Below the pieces are notes generated by a model. That model worked only from the letters and a program-made list of their open reading frames with translations, was not told where the DNA came from and made no database searches. A stretch of DNA of 64,000 nt from Cellulomonas flavigena DSM 20109. GTDB taxonomy: Bacteria > Actinomycetota > Actinomycetes > Actinomycetales > Cellulomonadaceae. A program made the position numbers and the translations under genes. Positions 53,050-60,427 of the stretch are shown piece after piece. Location of the stretch: the NCBI RefSeq assembly GCF_000092865.1, contig NC_014151.1:2604001-2668000 (forward strand), read 5' to 3'. The number at the start of each line of letters is the position of its first letter. The stretch's first letter is position 1.

Positions 53050-54304
53050 GGTGCTTCTCCCTCTGGGTGACGGGTCGGGGTGCGTGACGCACCCTCGCCA
53101 GGACGACGGGTCCGAGGACGAGTGCGGCCGTCGCGCCCCCCAGTGTCAGGGGCAGCGTGACGGCGCGCAGCGGGTCGGACGCGAGCAGGTACGACGTGAC
53201 GCCCACGGCCACCGCCAGCGGCCACGCGACGGCGATCGCCCGGTGCGCGCCGAGGGCGACCGCGACGTCGTTGAGCACTGCGGCGCACAGGTAGCAGGCG
53301 ACCCCGGCCGCGGCGAGCACCACGAGCGTACGGGTCACGTCGTACTCCGGGCCGAACGCCGTGCGGACGGCCCACGGCCCGACGAGCACGGCGCCGGCGA
53401 CGGTCGCGGCACCGACCGCGACGGCGGCGCCGCCGACCACCAGCAGCAGGCGCCGCAGCTCGGCCGCGGGCCCCCGCAGCGCCAGGCCGGCGATCCGCGC
53501 GACGTACCCGGCCTGCGCCCCCTGGAAGACGAACACGGGGACGCGCACGATGCTGAGCACCGCGAGCAGCACCCCCGGGAACGCGTCCGCGGCGGCCGCG
53601 GCGGGGACGGGGCTGTTGAACAGCAGCTGCATGCACGTCCCGGCGACGACGAGCCACACGAGGTCCCGCCCGAGGCCGCGTCCGCCGTGCTGCGGTCCGG
53701 CCGGCGCGGCGACGACCTCGCACGACCGGCGGGCCAGGAACCACGCCGTCACGGCGCTCGCCGCGCACGAGGCGGTCACCGCGACGAGGTAGGGCCCCAC
53801 GGACCGCACACCGGCCGCGGCGAGGACCGCCGCGGCGAGGGCGCGCCCGAGCGTGTCCACGGCCAGGACGACCGCGTAGCCCCGCAGGTCGCGGCGACCC
53901 GCGAGCACTCCGCGACCGGCGAACTGCACGGCGAACGCCGCGACGACGACGACCGAGCACGCCGTCGTGAGCGCGCCCGTGGCGGGGCGCAGCGCGACGC
54001 CCACCGCGACGAGCGCCAGCACCACCGCGCCGACGACGCCCGCCGCCCGGACACCGGCCGTCAGGAGCCGGCGCACGGTCTGCGCGCCCCGCGCGACCTG
54101 GCGCGCGACGAGCTGCTCGACGGGGAGGAACGCTCCGATCGACACGACGACGACGAACGTCCAGAAGATCGAGAAGTCGCCGTAGCGCACCGTGCCGAGC
54201 GCCCGTCCGACGGCGACGAGCAGGACGTAGGTGGCGACACCGGCCACGCCCGTGCCCACGAGCACCCAGACCGGCGAGTCACGGCCCGGCACGCGGGGCG
54301 ACAT
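53042..54304 (-). CDS. Wzx/MATE-like polysaccharide flippase
   Basis: A 420-residue protein with about twelve membrane spans and no nucleotide-binding motif. The early loop FLPVEQLVARQVARG parallels LEQQLGRTTASLRARG in the flippase at 24008, and both start with a short head followed directly by a span, so they are related. It probably flips a prenyl-linked oligosaccharide. The ATG at 54304 is chosen: it overlaps the UbiA stop (TGATG) and an upstream in-frame extension is unrelated. It sits between the UbiA-like gene and a GT4, suggesting a distinct lipid-linked product from that of the ABC exporter. Confidence 0.84.
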   Translation of the reverse strand: MSPRVPGRDSPVWVLVGTGVAGVATYVLLVAVGRALGTVRYGDFSIFWTFVVVVSIGAFLPVEQLVARQVARGAQTVRRLLTAGVRAAGVVGAVVLALVAVGVALRPATGALTTACSVVVVAAFAVQFAGRGVLAGRRDLRGYAVVLAVDTLGRALAAAVLAAAGVRSVGPYLVAVTASCAASAVTAWFLARRSCEVVAAPAGPQHGGRGLGRDLVWLVVAGTCMQLLFNSPVPAAAAADAFPGVLLAVLSIVRVPVFVFQGAQAGYVARIAGLALRGPAAELRRLLLVVGGAAVAVGAATVAGAVLVGPWAVRTAFGPEYDVTRTLVVLAAAGVACYLCAAVLNDVAVALGAHRAIAVAWPLAVAVGVTSYLLASDPLRAVTLPLTLGGATAALVLGPVVLARVRHAPRPVTQREKHRA

Positions 54305-55164
54305 CAACCGCTCACGAGCCCGATGGTGAAGAGCACGAACCACACGACGCCGAGGAGCTGCAGGATCCGGTCGCCCAGCACGACCGACTCGGGCTCACCG
54401 GCCGCACCCTTGTCGATGTCGACGGCGTAGCGCAGCAGGGCGACGACGAAGGGCACCAGCGAGAGCTGCGGCCAGATCGGGTGCTCGCGCTCCAGGGCGA
54501 ACGCCCACATGGCGTAGAAGACGACGGCGCCGGCGGAGGCGATGCCCCACACGAAGCGCAGGTAGCTCGCCGAGTACTCCTCGAGGGTGCGCCGCGTCGC
54601 CGCGCTGCCCTCCCCCACGAGGCGGACCTCGGAGTAACGCTTCCCGGCCACCATGAACAGCGACCCGAAGGCGGCGACCAGGAGGAACCACGGCGACAGC
54701 ACGACCGCCGCGGCCACCCCGCCGGCGAGCGCGCGCAGCAGGAAGCCCGAGGAGACGACCACGAGGTCGATGACGGCCTCGTGCTTGAGCCACAGGCAGT
54801 ACGCGACCTGCAGCAGGCTGTACGTGCCGAGCACGACGGCCAGGTCCTCGTAGCCGAGTGCGAGGACGCCGAGGAGGGAGCCGGCGAGGAGCAACACGGC
54901 CACCACCAGCGCGGTCCGCACGGACAGCTCGCCCGACGCGATGGGCCGTGCGCGCTTGACCGGGTGGGCGCGGTCGTTCTCGCGGTCGATGACGTCGTTG
55001 ATCAGGTAGACGCCCGACGCAGCGAGGCAGAACGCGACGAACGCGACGGCGACGGCGACGGCGACCTGCAGCTGCCCCAGCGTGCCGGCGGCGAGCGGCC
55101 CGGCGACGACCAGGACGTTCTTCGTCCACTGCCGCGGGCGCACCGCCCGGACGAGCGCGTTCAC
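54304..55164 (-). CDS. UbiA-type prenyltransferase, decaprenyl-phosphate phosphoribosyltransferase-like
   Basis: A 286-residue membrane enzyme with about eight or nine spans. The prenyl-phosphate/metal site NDVIDRENDRAHP (Asn56, Asp57, Asp60, Asp64) is intact. RPRQWTKNVLVVAGPLAAG near the N-terminus and FGSLFMVAGKRYSEVRLV are signatures of the Rv3806c subgroup, which attaches 5-phosphoribose from PRPP to decaprenyl phosphate. The next upstream gene is a PAP2 phosphatase, as in the mycobacterial Rv3806c-Rv3807c pair. The GTG start overlaps the PAP2 stop. A product of ribosyl-phosphoryl-prenol is inferred; no DprE1/DprE2 epimerases are in the window. Confidence 0.88.
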   Translation of the reverse strand: MNALVRAVRPRQWTKNVLVVAGPLAAGTLGQLQVAVAVAVAFVAFCLAASGVYLINDVIDRENDRAHPVKRARPIASGELSVRTALVVAVLLLAGSLLGVLALGYEDLAVVLGTYSLLQVAYCLWLKHEAVIDLVVVSSGFLLRALAGGVAAAVVLSPWFLLVAAFGSLFMVAGKRYSEVRLVGEGSAATRRTLEEYSASYLRFVWGIASAGAVVFYAMWAFALEREHPIWPQLSLVPFVVALLRYAVDIDKGAAGEPESVVLGDRILQLLGVVWFVLFTIGLVSG

Positions 55165-55676
55165 GGGCGCCCGCCGCGTGCCCACGCCCGCGCCGCGAGC
55201 CCGACGGCGCCGCCGAGCGCGATCCCGGCGGCGACGTCCGTGGGGTAGTGCACACCGAGGACGACCCGCGACGCCGCCATCGACCCGGTCAGCAGCGCGG
55301 CCGCAGGTGCCCCGACGACGCCGGACGCCACGACGGCCGCGGCCGTCGTCGACGTCGCGTGCGCACTGGGGAAGCTGAGCTCCGACGGCGTCGACACGAG
55401 GGCCTCGACGCCGTCCGCCCGCGGGCGCCGGCGACGCACGACGCGCTTGACCACGACAGCCGCGGCGTGCGCGCCGAACGCGGCTCCCGCGGTGGCGAGC
55501 CAGGTGCGGCGGTGGCGCCGGTCGAGGGCGGCGCCGAGCAGACCGAGCGCGACCCAACCGATCGAGTGCTCACCGACGTGCGACATCCCCCGGGCGATGC
55601 TCGGGGCGGCCGTGCCGGCCGTGGCGGACTGCACGGCGCGCAGCGCACGCACCTCGAGCTCGTGCAGGCCGCTCAC
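55161..55676 (-). CDS. PAP2 family lipid phosphatase, Rv3807c-like
   Basis: A 171-residue membrane phosphatase with the three PAP2 motifs: KRVVRRRRPR (77-86), PSAH (103-106) and SRVVLGVHYPTDV (136-148) with catalytic His143. In mycobacteria the paired enzyme removes the 5-phosphate from decaprenyl-phosphoryl-5-phosphoribose, consistent with the UbiA-like gene immediately downstream. The GTG starts at the GTGA overlap with the preceding gene. Other PAP2 functions, such as undecaprenyl-diphosphate recycling, cannot be excluded from sequence alone. Confidence 0.9.
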   Translation of the reverse strand: MSGLHELEVRALRAVQSATAGTAAPSIARGMSHVGEHSIGWVALGLLGAALDRRHRRTWLATAGAAFGAHAAAVVVKRVVRRRRPRADGVEALVSTPSELSFPSAHATSTTAAAVVASGVVGAPAAALLTGSMAASRVVLGVHYPTDVAAGIALGGAVGLAARAWARGGRP

Positions 55677-57670
55677 GCGTCCGCCCCGGTGTTCACGAGC
55701 GCGTCGGTGGATCCCGTCGTGCCGGACCTCGCTGGCCCCGCGTCCCGCCGGCCCGTGCCCTCGGTCGGCTCGGGGACGGGGCCGCTCGCCGCGTCGTCAC
55801 CCGGTGCGTCCCGCTCCGTGCGGTGGCCGCGGCGCACGGGCGTGCCGGCGACCACCACGACCGCGAGCAGCACGAGCACGACGCCCCAGAGGAACCCGCC
55901 CGGGAGGTCGTTGAGCTGCTCGAGGAGGCCCGGCTCGCCGTCCTCCTGCCACATGAGCGCCGAGCGGTGCACCACGACCCCGCCGTTGCCGAAGGTCAGC
56001 ACGCGGGACACGACGTCCTGGCCGCCGACCGCGACCGTGCCGCCGACCTCGAGCACCTCCCGCGTCGCGCCGGACTCCGGGACCGTCAGCGGGTACTCCT
56101 GGAGCACGTCGTCGCCGGCGAGCAGCTGGGCGAGCCCGACGGTCTCCCCCGGCTCCCCCGTGAGCGTGACCCGGAACACCGCCTGGTACGTGGAGGCGAT
56201 GACGCGCCGCGGCCCGTCCTCGGCGACCGCGCCGACGGCGCCCGGCACCGACGCGACGGCACCGTCCGCGCGGGACTCACCGGCCCCCCCGACGGCCAGC
56301 CGAGCGCCGTCGATGATGTAGCCGGGCCCCCGGCGCTCCATGACGTCGGGCCAGACCTCGCCGAACCGCTCCGCGACGGGCAGCACCTGGCTCTCCTGGC
56401 CGGCGACCGGGTAGAGGTCCTCGTAGCGGTCGAGCAGCTGCGCCGACACGGCGAGGGAGAGCACGAGCAGCGGAGCCGCGAACCACCAGGTGCGGCGCGC
56501 GTGGGTCAGCGCGGCGGCCAGCGGGATCGCGAAGAGGGGCGCGAAGGTCGCGAGCCACCGGCCGGGCGGGCAGTAGCCGCCGCCCTGTGCCACGCCGGAG
56601 ACGATCGCGAGGTAGCCGGCGCAGGTCACGACCCCGAGGACGGCCCACCAGCGCCACCGCAGGACGGCGGCGACGACGCCGGCGAGCGCGACGAGGAGGA
56701 CGGGGGCGTAGGGCAGGATGCCGCGCTGCTCGTCGAGGATGCTGCCCACGCCGTAGATCCACACGAACGTCGGCTGGAACGGCAGCTCGCTGGGGAACAC
56801 GTCGGGCCGGTACGCGGCGTTGGGGGCCATCGACCCGAACAGGACCTGGTGGTAGGCGAGGATCCCGGCGGCGGACACGACGAGCGGCGCCATGGCGGCC
56901 AGCGCGCGGCGCCAGTGCCGCACCAGGGCGTCGCGCACGGCCTGCACGCCGCCCGGCGCCGGCAGCTCGAGCGCCCGCAGGAGGATCGCCAGGGCCAGCG
57001 GGAGGACCAGGACCGCGAACCGCAGGTGCATCCACGGCATGAGTGCCGCGAGGGCCGCCGCGAGCACGAGGCGCCAGGTGTGGAGCCGGCCGGTCACGAG
57101 GACCGCGAGCGACGTCGCGAGCAGCGCGGCCGCGGGGACCTCCGGGTAGATCTGGTGCGCGAAGGCGACGCTGGGGACGACGAGCATCACGCCGAGCACG
57201 GACACGACCGCGACCCACGGGCGGCGCACGAGCCGCTCGACGACGAAGAACATCGCCGACGCCGCGACGGCGCTGATGAGCAGCGCGACGACACGCGCCA
57301 GCTCGTAGCCGCCGCCCAGCAGGTACGCCGGGGTCAGCAGCAGCGGCAGGCCGATCGCGTGGATCGGCGAGACCGGGCCGCCCTCGTGGTACACGCCGGC
57401 GTGGGTCACCGGGTCGAGCTCGGTGAAGCCGGGGTACGCGTTCGCGACGCGCTCGGGGCTCGCGTAGTCGTTCGTCAGGTCGATGTCCCCGTCACGGACG
57501 ATCGACTGCGCGATGAGGAGGTAGTGCGGCTCGTCGCCCGTGATCCCGGGGATGTCGCGGGTCATGCCGATCGCGGCCGACACGACGAGGGACACGATGC
57601 CGACGGCGACCGCCATCACCCATCGCCGCCGCGGCGAGAGCTCTCCCCGGGCGTCTGCAGGCATACTCAC
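55673..57670 (-). CDS. GT39/GT-C-like membrane glycosyltransferase
   Basis: A 665-residue protein with about ten spans, then an extracellular beta-rich domain, a final span near 610 and a Pro/Thr-rich tail. The first loop contains GITGDEPHYLLIAQSIVRDG, an xDEPxY motif like that of lipid-dependent GT-C transferases, and PVSPIHAIGLPLLLTPAYLL follows. The GTG at 57670 has GGAGA 7 bases upstream, and a TATCAT box predicts a leader of about 55 bases. It leads the operon containing PAP2, UbiA, a flippase and a GT4, so it may use the prenyl-phosphoryl pentose made there (inference). Confidence 0.88.
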   Translation of the reverse strand: MSMPADARGELSPRRRWVMAVAVGIVSLVVSAAIGMTRDIPGITGDEPHYLLIAQSIVRDGDIDLTNDYASPERVANAYPGFTELDPVTHAGVYHEGGPVSPIHAIGLPLLLTPAYLLGGGYELARVVALLISAVAASAMFFVVERLVRRPWVAVVSVLGVMLVVPSVAFAHQIYPEVPAAALLATSLAVLVTGRLHTWRLVLAAALAALMPWMHLRFAVLVLPLALAILLRALELPAPGGVQAVRDALVRHWRRALAAMAPLVVSAAGILAYHQVLFGSMAPNAAYRPDVFPSELPFQPTFVWIYGVGSILDEQRGILPYAPVLLVALAGVVAAVLRWRWWAVLGVVTCAGYLAIVSGVAQGGGYCPPGRWLATFAPLFAIPLAAALTHARRTWWFAAPLLVLSLAVSAQLLDRYEDLYPVAGQESQVLPVAERFGEVWPDVMERRGPGYIIDGARLAVGGAGESRADGAVASVPGAVGAVAEDGPRRVIASTYQAVFRVTLTGEPGETVGLAQLLAGDDVLQEYPLTVPESGATREVLEVGGTVAVGGQDVVSRVLTFGNGGVVVHRSALMWQEDGEPGLLEQLNDLPGGFLWGVVLVLLAVVVVAGTPVRRGHRTERDAPGDDAASGPVPEPTEGTGRRDAGPARSGTTGSTDALVNTGADA

Positions 57671-57731
57671 GTCGCGTTCTCCAGCGGGTTCGGGTGACGG
57701 GGACGGCCCGCTGCGATGGGGACCGGCAGGA

Positions 57732-57737
57732 ATGATA
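57732..57737 (-). promoter_or_regulatory. -10 box of the GT-C/PAP2/UbiA/flippase/GT4 operon
   Basis: TATCAT on the minus strand, leader about 55 bases, ribosome site GGAGA before the GTG at 57670. It lies within the 96-base gap after the LGFP gene. Confidence 0.5.
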
Positions 57738-57766
57738 GCGGGCGGACGCGCACGGACCAGTGGGTC

Positions 57767-60406
57767 CTAGCTCCCGATCCGGGTGCGGGCACCGGTCGCG
57801 GCGGACCAGTGGACGGAGCCCCCGACGAACTGCTGCGTACAACCGGCACCGGGGTCGCACCCGAGCACCGTCGAGGTCGGCAGACCGAGGGGACCGGTCA
57901 CGCCGCCGGTGCCGCGCCACGCGGACTCGATGATCCCGCCGACCGAGTGGGTGCCGGTCGTCGGCGAGGAGGCGAGCGTCGCGCGCTCGAAACGCTGCAG
58001 GCACGCCCCGCTCGCGGGGCACGAGGTCCGGGTCTCCACGGGGTGCCCGGTCGCGGTCGCGGCCCCGATCTCCCGCCACCGGCCCGCGGTCGCGCCGGGG
58101 ACGGCCTGGGCGCCCGTGCGGCCCGACCACGAGACGGCCCCGTCCGTGAACCACTGCGTGCACCCCGCCGTCGGGTCGCACCCCAGGACGCTGGTCGTCG
58201 GGACACCGAGCGTCGACGCACCGCCCACGGCCCGCCACCGCTGCAGGATCAGGCCCCCGACGAGGCCGGCCCGCTGCCCGGGACGCCACACGGCGACCGT
58301 GCCGCCGAACGGCTGCTCGCAGACCGCGGCGCCGCACCCCAGGACGGTGGCCGTCGGGTAGCCCACGGTCCGCGCGCCGCCCTGGTCGAGCCACTCCTGG
58401 GCGACCTCGGCGCCCATCGCCACGGCGCCGCCCTTCTGGGTCCAGGAGATCGCACCGCCGGCGAAGCGCTGCGTGCACCCGGCCGTGGGGTCGCACGCGA
58501 GCGTGGTGGACGACGGGTAGCCCAGGGGCCCGGACGCACCGCCGGCACGCTGCCACGTGGCGCCGATGATCCCGCCGATCGCGTGCGCGCCCGTCGCACC
58601 GCTCCAGGTGATGTCCGACCGCTGGAAGGTCTGACGGCACCCGGCGACCGCGTCGCACCCGAGCACGGTGCTCGTCGGGTACCCCAGCTCCCTGACGCCA
58701 CCGACCGCCGCGAACCGGACGTGGATGAGACCGCCGACGAGGTGCGCCCCGGTGGCGCCCGACCACGCCACGACGCCGCCCTGGAACGTCTGCACGCAGC
58801 CGGACGCGGGGCAGCCGAACACGGTCGAGGTCGGGTAGCCGATGCCGGCCGCCGGCCCGCCGGAGGAGAGCCACCGCGCCAGGACCAGCCCACCGACCGC
58901 CTGGGCCCCGGTGGCGCGGGACCAGTACACGCTCGCCCCGGAGAACTGCTGCACGCAGCCGTCGGGTGTCAGCCCGCAGCGCTGGCCCGCCACCGGCACG
59001 CCCAGCGGGCCCGACGGCCCCCCGGTGCGGTCCCACAGCAGACGCATCTGCGGGGAGACCGACGGTCCGCCGCGCCAGTCGGTGGCGGCGTCCCAGTAGC
59101 TGCCGGCGGCGCTGCGCACGGCACCGAGGGTGGCGTACCCCTGGTCGCCCGGGCAGGCGGTGAACGCCACGTCCCGGTGGCCGAAGACGTTGGGCAGGTG
59201 GACGACGCCCCCGCCCGGCCACCGCGAGTTCTCGCCGCCGCTCGTCGTCCAGGTGGACGAGCCCCGGGGGTCCACGTCGTAGGCCGCCAGCCGCCACGCG
59301 GCGATCCGGGCGACCGCGTCCCGCATGGCGCTGCTCGGCGCGACCGTGCCGAACGTGCCCAGCATGGAGACGCCGACGGTCCCGGTGTTGAACCCGCCCG
59401 CGTGGACGCCCACGACCGGGCTCGTGAGGCTGCCGGCGCGGCCCTCGTAGATGTTGCCCCAGTGGTCGACGAGGAAGTTGTACCCGATGTCGCACCAGCC
59501 GCGGCTCTCGATGTGGTAGCGCTGGTCGTTGCGGATCTGGGCCATGGCCTCGGCCGGCGAGGCGTACGCGTTCGAGCCGGCGGTGTGGTGCACGACCACC
59601 GCCGAGACCCGCTGCGCGGTGTCCGGCGTGCACACCTGCGCCCGGGCGCCCCACTGCGCGCGCGACACCACGGCCGGGGCCTGGGTCGCAGCGGCGAGCG
59701 GGGACATCCCGCGGGTCGCCCCGGCGACGTCGGGCACGGCGGTCTCGTCGACCTCGGAGCCCACGACGGCGAGGCGGACGTCCTCGAGCTGCTCGGTGGC
59801 GACGGCGGCGACCGAGATCTGGACCGCGTCGGACGCACCCACCCACACCGACGGCGTGCCGCCGCGGCGCTGCGCGCGGGCGTCGGCCGTCCCCTCGTCG
59901 GGTGCGGACTCGTCGGTCTCGAGCGGGACCCAGTCGCTCCACCCGTCCGTGGTGCGGGTGCGCACCTGCGGCGCGAGGTCCGACACGTCCGCGTCGACGG
60001 GCCACGTCAGTGCGACGGTCTGGAACTCCGCGTCGGGCTCCACGACGGCGCTGAGCACGCGCGGACCGGCGGGGTCCTGGAGCACGAGCTCGTCGGCCGT
60101 GCCGGTGGTCGGGGGCGGCGTCGCGCCGGGCGCCGAGGGCACGCCGCCGGGGTCCGCGGCAGGGGCCGGCGCGGGCGTCGTCGGTTCCGCCGGGGGCGTG
60201 CCGTCGGACGCCGGCGCCACGACGTCGAGCTCGGCGACGTCGACCTGCGGCGCTGCACCCGTGTGCTCGTCGGCGGGCGCGTCCGTCACGACCGGCAGGG
60301 GCGTGTCGTCCGCCGCCGCGGCCGGGCCTGCCGCGGCGGCGCCGAGCGCAGCGGTCAGCGCGACCGCCACCGTGATCGTCCTGCGCCACGCGTCGCGTCG
60401 CCTCAT
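57767..60406 (-). CDS. secreted N-acetylmuramoyl-L-alanine amidase with eight LGFP-type repeats
   Basis: An 879-residue secreted protein. Signal peptide with twin Arg and a cut near AAAGPAAAA|DD; Pro/Ala/Thr-rich region to about 110; a beta domain (about 115-215); then a PGRP/amidase_2 zinc domain at about 245-435 with VVVHHTAGS (zinc His273), DIGYNFLVD (Tyr309), HRDVAF (His410) and Cys418. Eight LGFP-like repeats of about 53 residues (449-879) end the protein, each with a G-Y/V-P-T-S-T core and a Cys pair. The amidase cuts the stem peptide from muramic acid; repeats probably bind the wall. The ATG has GGGGGG upstream; the gene is 21 bases from the next LGFP gene. Confidence 0.92.
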   Translation of the reverse strand: MRRRDAWRRTITVAVALTAALGAAAAGPAAAADDTPLPVVTDAPADEHTGAAPQVDVAELDVVAPASDGTPPAEPTTPAPAPAADPGGVPSAPGATPPPTTGTADELVLQDPAGPRVLSAVVEPDAEFQTVALTWPVDADVSDLAPQVRTRTTDGWSDWVPLETDESAPDEGTADARAQRRGGTPSVWVGASDAVQISVAAVATEQLEDVRLAVVGSEVDETAVPDVAGATRGMSPLAAATQAPAVVSRAQWGARAQVCTPDTAQRVSAVVVHHTAGSNAYASPAEAMAQIRNDQRYHIESRGWCDIGYNFLVDHWGNIYEGRAGSLTSPVVGVHAGGFNTGTVGVSMLGTFGTVAPSSAMRDAVARIAAWRLAAYDVDPRGSSTWTTSGGENSRWPGGGVVHLPNVFGHRDVAFTACPGDQGYATLGAVRSAAGSYWDAATDWRGGPSVSPQMRLLWDRTGGPSGPLGVPVAGQRCGLTPDGCVQQFSGASVYWSRATGAQAVGGLVLARWLSSGGPAAGIGYPTSTVFGCPASGCVQTFQGGVVAWSGATGAHLVGGLIHVRFAAVGGVRELGYPTSTVLGCDAVAGCRQTFQRSDITWSGATGAHAIGGIIGATWQRAGGASGPLGYPSSTTLACDPTAGCTQRFAGGAISWTQKGGAVAMGAEVAQEWLDQGGARTVGYPTATVLGCGAAVCEQPFGGTVAVWRPGQRAGLVGGLILQRWRAVGGASTLGVPTTSVLGCDPTAGCTQWFTDGAVSWSGRTGAQAVPGATAGRWREIGAATATGHPVETRTSCPASGACLQRFERATLASSPTTGTHSVGGIIESAWRGTGGVTGPLGLPTSTVLGCDPGAGCTQQFVGGSVHWSAATGARTRIGS

Positions 60407-60427
60407 GGTCGTCCCCCCTGCGTCATG

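Noticed and set aside
53051..54430. plus-strand 459-codon frame rich in Arg, Gly, Glu and Asp
   Set aside because: Antisense to the flippase gene, whose hydrophobic spans are clear on the minus strand.
57745..57766. short inverted repeat GGACC/GGTCC near the end of the amidase gene
   Set aside because: Five-base stem only; expected by chance at this GC content.
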